This document shows, in pieces, positions 11,664 through 20,780 of a stretch of DNA of 64,000 nt. The stretch covers positions 3,100,001 to 3,164,000 of the forward strand of contig NZ_CP049916.1 of NCBI RefSeq assembly GCF_011578285.1. The letters run 5' to 3'. Source of the DNA: Acinetobacter lanii (GTDB lineage Bacteria; Pseudomonadota; Gammaproteobacteria; Pseudomonadales; Moraxellaceae). The translations under genes were made by a program, and so were the position numbers. Positions within the stretch are counted from its first letter, which is position 1. The number at the start of each line of letters is the position of its first letter. A model generated the notes under the pieces. The model did not search any database. It had not been told where the DNA came from and worked only from the letters and a program-made list of their open reading frames with translations.

Positions 11664-12092
11664 TTAAAGCTCCACTTCCAAGCCCATAGAACGCGCAGAA
11701 CCAGCAATGGTACGTACACGTGCGTCTAAATCAGCACCAGTTAAATCTGGTTCTTTAGTAGTCGCAATTTCTTCCAATTGAGCACGAGTCAACTTACCAA
11801 CTTTAGTTTTGTTTGGTACAGCAGAACCCTTTTGGATACCCGCAGCTTTCTTAAGAAGAATCGCAGCAGGAGGAGTTTTCATGATGAATGTGAACGACTT
11901 ATCGTTGTACACAGTAATCACTACTGGAATTGGAAGACCAGCTTCAAGTTTTTGTGTCGCAGCATTGAATTCTTTACAGAATGCCATGATGTTCACACCA
12001 CGTTGACCTAGTGCAGGACCAATCGGTGGAGATGGATTTGCTTTACCAGCTGGAACTTGCAGCTTGATATAGCCGTCAATCTTCTTAGCCAT
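11664..12092 (-). CDS. rplK: Ribosomal protein L11
   Basis: The 142-residue protein has the two L11 domains: the N-terminal, proline-rich part ([21 protein letters not shown], residues 12-32) and the C-terminal domain that binds 23S rRNA at the GTPase centre. L11 is needed for RelA to sense uncharged tRNA. AGAGGT lies about 7 bases before the ATG. The 117-bp spacer to nusG carries two stable hairpins. Confidence 0.99.
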   Translation of the reverse strand: MAKKIDGYIKLQVPAGKANPSPPIGPALGQRGVNIMAFCKEFNAATQKLEAGLPIPVVITVYNDKSFTFIMKTPPAAILLKKAAGIQKGSAVPNKTKVGKLTRAQLEEIATTKEPDLTGADLDARVRTIAGSARSMGLEVEL

Positions 12093-12141
12093 TTCAAAAT
12101 ACCTCTGGGTTCAAACGCCGCTAGGCTCCCCAAAAATTCAA

Positions 12142-12191
12142 GTAACGAAAACCGTTACAACAACAATGCCTGATTTGCATGCAAATCAGGC
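12142..12191 (-). promoter_or_regulatory. Two hairpins in the nusG-rplK spacer
   Basis: A perfect 24-base palindrome, GCCTGATTTGCA/TGCAAATCAGGC (12168-12191), starts 18 bases after the nusG stop. GTAACG/CGTTAC (12142-12158) follows. Neither has a strong T run, so they look like processing or attenuation structures, or the upper part of an L1 autoregulatory leader. The exact role is not visible. Confidence 0.45.
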
Positions 12192-12209
12192 GTTTTCAAC
12201 CCACTTAAA

Positions 12210-12743
12210 TTAAATTGATTTTTCGACTTGGCGAAATTCCAATTCAACTTGCGTTGGTCGGTTAAATACATTAATCGTCAATGTTAGACGAGATTTTTCG
12301 TACTGAACTTCTTCCACCACACCTTTAAAGTCTGTGAATGGACCGTCAGTAACAAGTAATTCTTCGCCTGGTTCAAACATCGTCTTAGGACGTGGTGCTT
12401 CACCAGTATTGCGTACACGTGCAAGAATCGCATCAGCTTCTTTTTGCGTAATTGGCGCAGGTTTTTCAGCCGTACCACCAATAAAGCCGAGTACTTTTGG
12501 ACATTCTTTAACAATGTGCCAAGTATCGTCATTCATTTCCATTTCAACTAACACATAGCCTGGAAAGAATTTACGCTCTGACTTACGTTTCTTACCATCC
12601 TTCATTTCCACAACTTCTTCAGTTGGGACAAGGACTTCACCAAAGCTATCGGCAACAGCGCTACGCTGGATTCGATCATTAAGCGAACGCATCACTTGTT
12701 TTTCATAACCTGAATAGGCATGAATAATGTACCAACGTTTCAT
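12210..12743 (-). CDS. nusG: Transcription elongation/termination factor NusG
   Basis: The 177-residue protein has the NGN domain ([17 protein letters not shown]..., about residues 1-120) and the C-terminal KOW domain ([21 protein letters not shown]). NusG binds polymerase through NGN and contacts Rho or ribosomal protein S10 through KOW. It lies 7 bp downstream of secE in the same transcript, the normal bacterial order. Confidence 0.98.
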   Translation of the reverse strand: MKRWYIIHAYSGYEKQVMRSLNDRIQRSAVADSFGEVLVPTEEVVEMKDGKKRKSERKFFPGYVLVEMEMNDDTWHIVKECPKVLGFIGGTAEKPAPITQKEADAILARVRNTGEAPRPKTMFEPGEELLVTDGPFTDFKGVVEEVQYEKSRLTLTINVFNRPTQVELEFRQVEKSI

Positions 12744-12750
12744 AGCTCTT

Positions 12751-13191
12751 TTACCCGATAATAAACTTCATCAACCAACCAATTATATAGTCGAAACACC
12801 ATAAACTGACTGATGTGACAACAACGACAAGTACAACTTGCCAAGAGGCGGTTACTGTTTCTTGCTTTGTAGGCCAAACAACTCGACGCAGTTCAATGCG
12901 TGAATCTTTCAGCAATCGAACAAAGCCTTTGCCTTGATGGGTGGCGTATAATAAACCTAAAGCCACAACGATACAAGCCAAAATTACCCCAACGCGCACC
13001 CAGACATTATTCGCCGGCGCCCAATAAGCTGGAAGTTGTTGATTTACCAAGAGTGCACCAGCAAATAATGCTAATGCAATAATCCATAAAACCACGTCCA
13101 CTGGCGAACCAGTTTTAACGACCTCAGCGGAATTGTTTCTTTGGGGAATTGGCGCTTCGCTTAATGCGTCACGCGATTTATCATTCGACAT
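12751..13191 (-). CDS. secE: Preprotein translocase subunit SecE
   Basis: The 146-residue inner-membrane protein has three hydrophobic segments (about residues 32-50, 64-84 and 116-144), like the three-span SecE of E. coli (127 residues). Before the last span is the conserved cytoplasmic amphipathic stretch [14 protein letters not shown]. SecE clamps SecY in the Sec channel. The N-terminus has a longer polar tail than E. coli SecE. A good promoter lies 30 bp upstream of the ATG. Confidence 0.96.
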   Translation of the reverse strand: MSNDKSRDALSEAPIPQRNNSAEVVKTGSPVDVVLWIIALALFAGALLVNQQLPAYWAPANNVWVRVGVILACIVVALGLLYATHQGKGFVRLLKDSRIELRRVVWPTKQETVTASWQVVLVVVVTSVSLWCFDYIIGWLMKFIIG

Positions 13192-13220
13192 TTTTGTACT
13201 CGTCGTAGGATTCGCGACTT

Positions 13221-13248
13221 ATTATATGACCAGTTTAGCCAGCATCAA
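13221..13248 (-). promoter_or_regulatory. Sigma-70 promoter for secE-nusG-rpl
   Basis: On the minus strand TTGATG and a perfect TATAAT are separated by 16 bases, between tRNA-Trp and secE. It would let the secE-nusG-ribosomal protein genes be transcribed independently of tuf. Confidence 0.65.
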
Positions 13249-13269
13249 GCTTTTTATTAAAAAATAAAC

Positions 13270-13345
13270 TGGCAGGTCAGGAGGGACTCGAACCCCCAAC
13301 ATTCGGTTTTGGAGACCGACGCTCTACCAATTGAACTACTGACCT
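13270..13345 (-). tRNA. tRNA-Trp (CCA)
   Basis: A full 76-base cloverleaf reads AGGTCAGTAG... on the minus strand, with anticodon stem TCGGT/ACCGA around loop CTCCAAA (anticodon CCA), T arm GGGGGTTCGAGTCCC and an encoded 3' CCA. It sits between tuf and secE. Confidence 0.97.
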
Positions 13346-13350
13346 ATATG

Positions 13351-13377
13351 AAAACCGAGAGTCTAGACTCTCGGTTT
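13351..13377 (-). terminator. Palindrome after tuf, weak terminator or processing site
   Basis: The 26-base perfect palindrome AAACCGAGAGTC-TA-GACTCTCGGTTT lies 16 bases after the tuf stop codon, followed by TTTTC and then tRNA-Trp. The T run is short, so partial termination or 3'-end processing that releases tRNA-Trp is more likely than a full stop. Confidence 0.55.
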
Positions 13378-13392
13378 GAATTTCTAATTCTA

Positions 13393-14583
13393 TTATGCAG
13401 TTACTTTAGCAACAACACCAGCACCAACTGTACGACCACCTTCACGGATCGCAAAACGTAGACCTGGGTCCATTGCGATTGGGTGGATCAATTCTACTGA
13501 CATTTCAACGTTGTCACCTGGCATAACCATTTCAACGCCTTCTTGCAATTGGATTGCACCAGTTACGTCAGTTGTACGGAAGTAGAACTGTGGACGGTAA
13601 CCGTTAAGGAATGGAGTATGACGACCACCTTCTTCTTTAGAAAGTACGTATACTTCTGCGTCGAATTTAGTATGCGGTTTGATCGCACCTGGTTTAGTCA
13701 ATACTTGACCACGTTGAACGTCTTCACGTTTAGTACCACGTAGAAGAACACCACAGTTCTCGCCTGCACGACCTTCGTCAAGCAATTTACGGAACATTTC
13801 AACGCCAGTTACTGTAGTTTTAACTGTGTCTTTGATACCAACGATTTCAACTTCTTCGCCTACTTTCACGATACCCGATTCAACACGGCCAGTTACTACT
13901 GTACCACGACCAGAAATAGAGAATACGTCTTCGATTGGCATCAAGAATGCTTTATCGATTGCACGTTCTGGTTCTGGGATGTAAGAGTCAAGAGCAGCAA
14001 CCAATTCAATTACAGCTGATTCGCCATATTGACCGTCGTTACCATTTAACGCTTGAAGCGCTGAACCACGGATGATTGGAGTATCATCACCTGGGAAGTC
14101 ATAAGTAGAAAGAAGTTCACGAACTTCCATTTCTACCAATTCAAGAAGCTCTTCATCATCAACAAGGTCACACTTGTTAAGGAATACAAGGATGTATGGT
14201 ACACCTACTTGGCGAGAAAGAAGGATGTGTTCACGTGTTTGTGGCATTGGACCATCAGTCGCAGCACATACAAGGATCGCACCGTCCATTTGCGCAGCAC
14301 CAGTAATCATGTTTTTAACATAATCGGCGTGACCTGGGCAGTCTACGTGCGCGTAGTGACGAGTTGGAGAATCGTATTCTACGTGTGAAGTATTAATGGT
14401 AATACCACGTGCTTTTTCTTCTGGTGCAGAGTCAATTGCTGCGTAATCTTTCGCTTCACCGCCGTAAGTTTTTGCACAAATCGTTGCAATTGCAGCAGTT
14501 AAAGTAGTTTTACCATGGTCGACGTGACCAATTGTGCCCACGTTAACGTGTGGTTTATTACGTTCGAACTTAGCCTTAGCCAT
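13393..14583 (-). CDS. tuf: Elongation factor Tu
   Basis: The 396-residue GTPase brings aminoacyl-tRNA to the ribosome. G motifs are visible in order: GHVDHGKT (about 19-26), the switch I region ([12 protein letters not shown]), DCPGH, NKCD and SAL. Domains II and III follow ([28 protein letters not shown]). AGGAGA precedes the ATG. It is expressed downstream of four tRNA genes, like E. coli tufB. It is the only tuf in this window, and a second copy elsewhere is likely. Confidence 0.99.
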   Translation of the reverse strand: MAKAKFERNKPHVNVGTIGHVDHGKTTLTAAIATICAKTYGGEAKDYAAIDSAPEEKARGITINTSHVEYDSPTRHYAHVDCPGHADYVKNMITGAAQMDGAILVCAATDGPMPQTREHILLSRQVGVPYILVFLNKCDLVDDEELLELVEMEVRELLSTYDFPGDDTPIIRGSALQALNGNDGQYGESAVIELVAALDSYIPEPERAIDKAFLMPIEDVFSISGRGTVVTGRVESGIVKVGEEVEIVGIKDTVKTTVTGVEMFRKLLDEGRAGENCGVLLRGTKREDVQRGQVLTKPGAIKPHTKFDAEVYVLSKEEGGRHTPFLNGYRPQFYFRTTDVTGAIQLQEGVEMVMPGDNVEMSVELIHPIAMDPGLRFAIREGGRTVGAGVVAKVTA

Positions 14584-14730
14584 GAGATTCTCCTCGTTTA
14601 CGTCGACACAATTCTAAGATTGCTTAGTATCGACTCATTGCTTAAAAATTAAGCACCCTTAAATACTTGAAAAGCAGACTAAAAAGCCTGCTTCTTTAAA
14701 ACTGTGTGATCTAGTCACTAAACTGTATAC

Positions 14731-14805
<75 letters not shown>

Positions 14806-14828
14806 AAATATTAATTCTTCAAACTAAA

Positions 14829-14904
14829 TGGAGCGGGAGACGAGGGTCGAACTCGCGACATGCAGCTTGGAAGGCTGCCGCTCTACCAACTGAGCTACTC
14901 CCGC
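14829..14904 (-). tRNA. tRNA-Gly (TCC)
   Basis: A 76-base cloverleaf starts GCGGGAGTAGCTCAG on the minus strand, with anticodon stem GCAGC/GCTGC and loop CTTCCAA (anticodon TCC). The acceptor stem closes with CTCCCGC and CCA is encoded. Confidence 0.97.
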
Positions 14905-14942
14905 ACGATGTTGGTACATCCACTTCTTGAAGTCTTAAAAAT

Positions 14943-15026
14943 TGGTGGTGAGGGAAGGATTCGAACCTTCGAAACTTTCGTAGCGGAGTTACAGTCCGCC
15001 CCCTTTGACCGCTCGGGAACCTCACC
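14943..15026 (-). tRNA. tRNA-Tyr (GTA)
   Basis: An 84-base tRNA with a long variable arm starts GGTGAGGTTCCCGAG on the minus strand. The anticodon loop is CTGTAAC (anticodon GTA), the acceptor stem is GGTGAGG/CCTCACC, and CCA is encoded. The extra arm is normal for bacterial tRNA-Tyr. Confidence 0.97.
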
Positions 15027-15080
15027 ATTTTTACACTTACATCAGTGTCATTCTCTTACTTAACCACTCCAACTCTAAGA

Positions 15081-15156
<76 letters not shown>

Positions 15157-15197
15157 GTTTCTTAGTGTTTCGTACGTTTCGTATCGGAACGGTGTGC

Positions 15198-15225
15198 AGT
15201 TTAGCAAAACTTAGAATCCGTGCAA
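15198..15225 (-). promoter_or_regulatory. Strong promoter of the tRNA-tuf operon
   Basis: On the minus strand TTGCAC and TAAACT are separated by 16 bases. Dense T and A tracts (TTTTTTTTGAAAAAAA) lie directly upstream like an UP element. The bases after the -10 are GC-rich (GCACACCG), the kind of discriminator that makes stable-RNA promoters sensitive to ppGpp and DksA. DksA is itself encoded in this window. Confidence 0.75.
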
Positions 15226-15254
15226 GTGTTTTTTTCAAAAAAAACGTGAAAAAC

Positions 15255-16748
15255 TCATAAAATCAATCCATTTGATGATAATTCAACCGCTTTGATCACT
15301 GCGCGAGCTTTTATTTGGGTTTCATTCCATTCAGATTCAGGATTTGAGTCATAAACCAAGCCTGCACCCGCCTGAACATAGACCTTATTTTCACGAATCA
15401 CACAGGTTCGAATCGCAATCGACATGTCCATTTCACCATGCCAGCCTAAATAACCCACAGCGCCACCAAAAATGCCACGTTTTACCGGCTCAACTTCGTC
15501 AATAATTTCCATGGCACGAATTTTTGGTGCACCAGAAAGTGTTCCAGCAGGGAATGTTGCTTTAAAAACATCCAAAGCATCCACATCATCTAAAACTTCA
15601 CCCTGCACATTCGAGACAATATGCATCACATGCGAATAACGTTCGATCACCATTCGATCAGTCACTTGTACTTTGCCAATTTTTGAGACACGACCGACAT
15701 CGTTTCGGCCCAAATCGATCAGCATCAGATGCTCCGCAATCTCTTTTTCATCAGAAAGCAAATCTTTTTCAAGCGCTAAGTCTTCTTCTTTGGTTTTACC
15801 ACGTGGTCGTGTCCCTGCAAGTGGACGTACCGTGGCAATGCCATTTTCTAAACGAGATAGAATTTCCGGTGAAGAACCGACGATATGGAACGGCGTACCA
15901 TCTCCTAGAGTCTTACCCTGTACCAAGAATAGATACGGTGATGGATTGAGATGACGTAAAGCACGGTAAACCTGTAAAGGATCCCCATCAAAGTCAGAGA
16001 CCATACGATGACCGGGAACCACCTGCATGACATCCCCTGCGCGGATGTATTCTTTGACCGTTTCAATCGATTCAAGGAATTTGTCTTTACCGGTTAAAGA
16101 TTCAAACTTCGGTGCAGTATGTTTCTTGGCTTGCAAGCTGACAGGAGTTGCCAATAAGGCTTCGATGGCATCTAACTGTGCCTGTGCTTTGGCATAGGCA
16201 TCTGTGTCTTGCGTATCGGCATGCACAATAATGAATAACGTGTCTTTTAAGTTGTCGAACACGATCACGGTTTTAGATAGCATGAGCCATAGATCAGGCA
16301 AACCGACCGGATCGGCTTGCGGAACATTTTTAAGGCGTGGTTCGATATATCGAACTGAGTCATAACCCAAGTAACCCACCAGCCCACCAGTGAAGCTTGG
16401 CAAATCAGGCAGCTCTTGCTTAGATGGCACTTTAAATTGCGCTTGGAAATCTCGAATGTATTGGAATGGATCGTGACAAGCTTGGGTCGTAACTTGACCA
16501 TGAACATCTTGAATGGTCAGTTGCCCTGCATTACATGAAAATACTGTAGATTCGCCTAAACCAATAATGGAGTAGCGTGCCCAATTCTCTCCACCCTCTA
16601 CAGATTCAAACAAATAGGCTTGTTCATGTGCTTTTAAGCGTGCAAAGACGGATAGCGGCGTATCAGTATCTGCCAAACGTTGGCGATACACTGGAATCAG
16701 ATTATAGCCTTGAGATTGTAATTGTTGAAATTGACTTTGCGTTGTCAT
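15255..16748 (-). CDS. trpE: Anthranilate synthase component I
   Basis: The 497-residue enzyme turns chorismate and ammonia or glutamine-derived nitrogen into anthranilate, the first step of tryptophan synthesis. The chorismate-binding half carries RPLAGTRPRGK (about 310), RYSHVMHIVSNVQGEV and FPAGTLSGAPKIRAMEII. The N-terminal part has the ES pair of the tryptophan feedback site (YLFESVEGGENWARYS). Gene order gph-trpE matches Pseudomonas. A short possible leader peptide precedes it (see 16802-16837). Confidence 0.97.
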   Translation of the reverse strand: MTTQSQFQQLQSQGYNLIPVYRQRLADTDTPLSVFARLKAHEQAYLFESVEGGENWARYSIIGLGESTVFSCNAGQLTIQDVHGQVTTQACHDPFQYIRDFQAQFKVPSKQELPDLPSFTGGLVGYLGYDSVRYIEPRLKNVPQADPVGLPDLWLMLSKTVIVFDNLKDTLFIIVHADTQDTDAYAKAQAQLDAIEALLATPVSLQAKKHTAPKFESLTGKDKFLESIETVKEYIRAGDVMQVVPGHRMVSDFDGDPLQVYRALRHLNPSPYLFLVQGKTLGDGTPFHIVGSSPEILSRLENGIATVRPLAGTRPRGKTKEEDLALEKDLLSDEKEIAEHLMLIDLGRNDVGRVSKIGKVQVTDRMVIERYSHVMHIVSNVQGEVLDDVDALDVFKATFPAGTLSGAPKIRAMEIIDEVEPVKRGIFGGAVGYLGWHGEMDMSIAIRTCVIRENKVYVQAGAGLVYDSNPESEWNETQIKARAVIKAVELSSNGLIL

Positions 16749-16801
16749 GAGGAATTCTCTTCTGTTTTCGATTAACTAAGTTTTAAACATGCTGTATTCA
16801 C

Positions 16802-16837
16802 TTAGTGTCGCCATCGAAAAACGCATTTAATGTTCAT
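16802..16837 (-). CDS. Possible leader peptide upstream of trpE
   Basis: Eleven codons, MNIKCVFRWRH, preceded by GGAAGAGGG, lie in the gph-trpE gap. There is one Trp codon. The stop codon falls inside the first arm (ACTAAGT) of a stem whose partner ACTTAGT is at 16775-16781. The arrangement recalls attenuation, but the stem is short, there is no T run that I can see, and tandem Trp codons are missing. It may be chance. Confidence 0.25.
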   Translation of the reverse strand: MNIKCVFRWRH

Positions 16838-16883
16838 CCCTCTTCCTTTCATCAACGTTTTATATCTATATTTTTAAAACATA

Positions 16884-17552
16884 TTAATTCAGCAATTCAC
16901 ATAAATCATCAACCACTTGCTGCGGCTGACACAACTGAATGTCTTCGCCATGATTATAGCCATAGCTAACCACAATACAATCGATACCGGCACGGCGTGC
17001 AGCTTCGACATCGTTACTTGAATCACCCACCATGAGCGTCTGTGAAAGGCTTGAATCAAATGCCTCTACGCAGTGCAACAATGGTTTTGGGTCAGGCTTA
17101 CGCACTTCAAAGCGATCTCCACCCACCACATCGGCAAAATAATGACTCATGTTGAGGATATCTAAAATTTTACGTGCAGGCAGTTCAGGCTTATTGGTGA
17201 CGCAGATTAATGTTTTAGCTTGTGCCTTTGCCCAATCTAAAAATGGTAAAACGCCAGCAAAAGGCTGCGTATCAACACAAGGGTCGGCATTATAGATTTC
17301 AAGAAAAGTATTAAGCAGCAATTGATGTTGCTTGGGATCAACCTGTCCTGTGAGATGTTTTAGAACGCTTTGACAGAACAATGAGGTTCCCTTACCAATC
17401 CAAACCCGCACTTGTTGCTCGCTCACTAAGGGCAACTCAAGCACGTTCAAACTCATATTCATCGCACGATACAAATCAGAAGCGGAGTCGACCAAAGTGC
17501 CATCTAAGTCAAATAAGATCAGATTGCGTTGTGCTAACTTTGCAACATTCAT
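16884..17552 (-). CDS. gph: Phosphoglycolate phosphatase (HAD family)
   Basis: The 222-residue HAD hydrolase has motif I LFDLDGTLVDS with its two catalytic aspartates (about residues 14-23), the motif II region VTNKP (about 118) and motif IV MVGDSSNDVEAARRAGI (about 174-190). Length and the position just upstream of trpE fit Gph, which clears 2-phosphoglycolate arising from DNA repair. Other small phosphate esters are possible substrates, since HAD proteins are hard to tell apart by sequence. Confidence 0.88.
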   Translation of the reverse strand: MNVAKLAQRNLILFDLDGTLVDSASDLYRAMNMSLNVLELPLVSEQQVRVWIGKGTSLFCQSVLKHLTGQVDPKQHQLLLNTFLEIYNADPCVDTQPFAGVLPFLDWAKAQAKTLICVTNKPELPARKILDILNMSHYFADVVGGDRFEVRKPDPKPLLHCVEAFDSSLSQTLMVGDSSNDVEAARRAGIDCIVVSYGYNHGEDIQLCQPQQVVDDLCELLN

Positions 17553-17605
17553 GTGGGATCCTTTTTATTTCATCAGTCTAAAATGCAAAAGTGCTGTGCA
17601 TAAAT

Positions 17606-17630
17606 ACAAAAGGCATGCGATTGCATGCCT
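17606..17630 (-). terminator. Terminator after the FHA-domain gene
   Basis: The stem AGGCATGC-GATT-GCATGCCT is followed by TTTTG on the minus strand, 24 bases after the stop codon of the FHA gene. Confidence 0.8.
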
Positions 17631-17654
17631 TGATTTGTGAAAATCCATCAAAGC

Positions 17655-18392
17655 TTATTTAAAAATCAGCCAAGCGATAATCGCAATAATGATCAATGCA
17701 ATCAGTGACATTAAACCAACTGTGGCATTTTTTTGCTCTTCGACTTTTTGCTCAACAATCGACACCGGTTTTTCCACTGGAATCGGCGCAGGTTCAGGTT
17801 TGACTGAACTTAAATCTGTACCTTCTGGAATTGGTGCAGGTTTAGGAATTCCAACATTTTGTGGCATTCCTTCACGACTGAGTTGCACGCTGGCATCACG
17901 CTGTTTTAAATCTGGCATACCTTGATCATTCATTTGCTGTGCCGGAGTTTTATCTACAGGCGCAGCTTGTGCTGTTTCAGATGCCGCAATCGCTTCAGAA
18001 GGTTGTTGAATGCTGTCTTCAATAGCAGGCGTAGTAGACGCAACAACTGGCGCTTCTTGCTCAACAACCATTGGTGCTGCAGGCTCTGCTGTCACGTCAA
18101 CTGCAGGGGCTAAAACTGAAAATTTATGACTGGCAAATTGGACAATATCGCCATCTTTAAGCAAAGTTTCATGCTCAATCCGTGCGTCATTGACGAATGT
18201 GCCATTGGAAGATTTCAAATCTTGCACATATAAAGCATCTTCTTTGACCAAGAATGCTGCATGACGACGTGATACATCGGCTGATTGCAACAACAGATCG
18301 GCATCTTGATGACGCCCAATCAACATGTCACGCTCAACACTCACTTCTTTGCCCGTAAACTCACCGGTAATGGCTTCTAATTTCCAAGTCAT
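17655..18392 (-). CDS. FHA-domain protein with C-terminal membrane anchor
   Basis: The 245-residue protein has an N-terminal forkhead-associated domain (residues 1-95) with the phosphothreonine-binding signature: GRHQDADL, SRRHA and SSNGTFVND. A long Ala/Pro/Glu-rich linker follows (about 100-215), then one transmembrane helix at the very end (LMSLIALIIIAIIAWLIF). It has no kinase domain. The topology suggests a cytoplasmic FHA head on a tail anchor. It lies 67 bp after gspD with its own terminator, so it may be co-transcribed with the type II secretion genes. Its partner is unknown. Confidence 0.85.
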   Translation of the reverse strand: MTWKLEAITGEFTGKEVSVERDMLIGRHQDADLLLQSADVSRRHAAFLVKEDALYVQDLKSSNGTFVNDARIEHETLLKDGDIVQFASHKFSVLAPAVDVTAEPAAPMVVEQEAPVVASTTPAIEDSIQQPSEAIAASETAQAAPVDKTPAQQMNDQGMPDLKQRDASVQLSREGMPQNVGIPKPAPIPEGTDLSSVKPEPAPIPVEKPVSIVEQKVEEQKNATVGLMSLIALIIIAIIAWLIFK

Positions 18393-18459
18393 GATGATCT
18401 ACTCATTTTAAATTTCAAAATATCTTAACATGTTGAACTCAAATTTCGATGTTCGTCTA

Positions 18460-20739
18460 TTAAGGCGTCGGTCGTACGGTTGTGGTGGTCACGGTATTTT
18501 TGGTTTTTTCCACCACAGGATTCGGCACCACCACCGTTTTCGGCAAAATCACCGGCTCAATCGCAACAGGCGTGGTGACGACATTTGACGACTGAATCGT
18601 GCCACCTGATGGCACTTGTTGATACAACGTCGGTTCAGCAGGCTTGGCAGTGTTAGACACAGGCAAACGTTGTTGGAATACATCTTCCACCTGATCAGGC
18701 AATTTGGCAAAAGAACCATCTTTATCCATCGCCAACTGTAGGCTGTACAAACGATCATAACGCTGTTGAGCAATACGGCGAACGTCCGCGCTATCACCAA
18801 TAATGGTCGGATGGATAAATACCAATAAATTGCGTTTTTCACCTGATTTATTGTCCGCTCTAAACAAGCGCCCAATACCGGGAATCGAACCAAGACCCGG
18901 TACAGACTGTTTAGAGTGGATACTGTTGTCTGAAATCAAGCCACCCAATACTACGGTTTGACCATGCTCCGCCAACACCGAAGTTTTGATGGCACGTTTA
19001 CTGGTCACCAAATCGGACGCCTGACCTTTATCTTGTACCGCAGACACTTCTTGTTCCACTTCTAAGCGAACCGTCCCTCCCTCACCAACGTGTGGAATGA
19101 CCTTTAGCGTTACACCGACGTCTTTACGTTCCACTGAGGTATAAGGATTGATATTACCGCCAGTGGTCGCAACCGAACCCGTCACAAAAGGCACGTTTTG
19201 ACCGACCACAATATAGGCTTCTTCATTGTCCAAGGTCACAATAGACGGCGTAGAAAGCAGATTTGATTTGGTGTTGGATTTCAAGGCTTGGATTAAAGCG
19301 CCATAGAGCTTACGGGAACCATTGGCACCTTCTTTATAATCACCCAAGACCACAGAAGTGCCTACCCCGTTTTTACTGCCTGCCAAAGCCGCGCCTAAAC
19401 CAACCTTACCACCGCTTAGATAGCCTGCGGCTAAGTCAGCAATCCCCGCACCCACATTGGAGAAATTCACTAAGCCAATCCCACTGGAAATATCCCCTAA
19501 GGCCCACTGCACGCCGAGTTGATCGGCATCATCACCTGCGACTTCAATAATGGCCGCTTCAATCAGCACCTGTTCACGGCGCATATCGAGCTGTTGAATC
19601 GCCGATTCAATCTCGCGCATCAGTTGAGGCTCTGCTTTCACCACCAAAGCATTTTGCGAATTATCTGCAATAATACTGACACCTTTGGCATTAAAACTGG
19701 TGACGTCATTTTTATTGTTATTGGATGAGCCAGCTAAGTTGATCGAAGGTGTGGAAATCGAAGAACTGTTTGAATTGCTATTGGATGAATTATTATTCAA
19801 TGTGTTGTTCAAATTGCTGCTTGAACTTGAGTTTGATGAACTGGTATCGGAACTCGAATTAACCGCTTGACCCGTGACCAAACCTTGTAAAATTTCCGAC
19901 AAACTTTTGGCACTAGCATATTTCAGCTTAAAGACTTTTAACCCACCCAAACGATCTGCTGATGGTACATCGAGCATCTCCACCATTTGGCGAATACGCT
20001 TACGGGTACCGGGGTCGCCTTTAATCAAAATACGATTGGTTCGTGCATCGGCAATAATGCGAACTCGTGAACCCGACACATCTTTAGAGGCACCTGTCGA
20101 AGACATCGATTCCAATAAGGCAATTATCTCTTCCGCCTGACTCGATTGTAAGCTCACCGCTTCAATGTCATTTTGCCCGGTGCCATCTAAGTTACGAATC
20201 AAGGTTTCAAGTTGATAAATATTGCTGGCACGATCTGATACGATCAGTGCATTGGTGCCTTGGATTGCCGCTAAATGTGCAAATTGCGGCATGAGAGGAC
20301 GTAAAGCCGGAATTAAATCATTGGGATTGGTATTTTCCAACCAAATCACCCGTGTAACGACTTGATCACCTCGCGCATTGCGACTTGGATCATAAGGCAC
20401 ACCTGAATTTTTAACATTGCTGTCTGGCACCAAGCGAATGGTATTGCCTGATGGAATCGCCACCACGCCATTGACATTTAACACGCCTAAAAACAGGTCA
20501 TAGACTTCAGCTTTGTTTAAGGCTTTATTCGAAATGACGGTAACATTGCCACGTACCCGTGGATCAACCGCAAAATTTTTGCCAGTAATATCCGCCACTT
20601 CGTTAATAAACGCAGTCAGATCGGCATCACGTAAATTAATTTTCCAAGTTTGCGCTTGAACCGATGTGCTCATGACCGCCAATACCGGTGCTGCTGCAAC
20701 CCAAGCCCAAACTGAACGGTGATGATTCAAAAAATCCAT
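18460..20739 (-). CDS. gspD: Type II secretion outer-membrane secretin GspD
   Basis: The 759-residue protein has a signal peptide (to about residue 29), the N0 domain (WKINLRDADLTAFINEVADITGKNF), N1-N3 repeats with the NALIV and NRILIKG motifs, and the secretin domain (residues 390-650) ending in VPGLGSIPGIGRLFR. It forms the multimeric outer-membrane pore. Residues 292-345 are an unusual Ser/Asn-rich stretch inside N3. The C-terminal 100 residues are a Thr/Val-rich S-like tail. It follows gspC by 41 bp. Confidence 0.96.
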   Translation of the reverse strand: MDFLNHHRSVWAWVAAAPVLAVMSTSVQAQTWKINLRDADLTAFINEVADITGKNFAVDPRVRGNVTVISNKALNKAEVYDLFLGVLNVNGVVAIPSGNTIRLVPDSNVKNSGVPYDPSRNARGDQVVTRVIWLENTNPNDLIPALRPLMPQFAHLAAIQGTNALIVSDRASNIYQLETLIRNLDGTGQNDIEAVSLQSSQAEEIIALLESMSSTGASKDVSGSRVRIIADARTNRILIKGDPGTRKRIRQMVEMLDVPSADRLGGLKVFKLKYASAKSLSEILQGLVTGQAVNSSSDTSSSNSSSSSNLNNTLNNNSSNSNSNSSSISTPSINLAGSSNNNKNDVTSFNAKGVSIIADNSQNALVVKAEPQLMREIESAIQQLDMRREQVLIEAAIIEVAGDDADQLGVQWALGDISSGIGLVNFSNVGAGIADLAAGYLSGGKVGLGAALAGSKNGVGTSVVLGDYKEGANGSRKLYGALIQALKSNTKSNLLSTPSIVTLDNEEAYIVVGQNVPFVTGSVATTGGNINPYTSVERKDVGVTLKVIPHVGEGGTVRLEVEQEVSAVQDKGQASDLVTSKRAIKTSVLAEHGQTVVLGGLISDNSIHSKQSVPGLGSIPGIGRLFRADNKSGEKRNLLVFIHPTIIGDSADVRRIAQQRYDRLYSLQLAMDKDGSFAKLPDQVEDVFQQRLPVSNTAKPAEPTLYQQVPSGGTIQSSNVVTTPVAIEPVILPKTVVVPNPVVEKTKNTVTTTTVRPTP

Positions 20740-20780
20740 GATTTATTATCTATCCTAATGCTGTTCGTAATGTGTCACAC

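Noticed and set aside
14819..15063. Open frames on both strands across the tRNA genes
   Set aside because: These bases are fully explained by tRNA-Gly and tRNA-Tyr. Translation of tRNA sequence is meaningless here.
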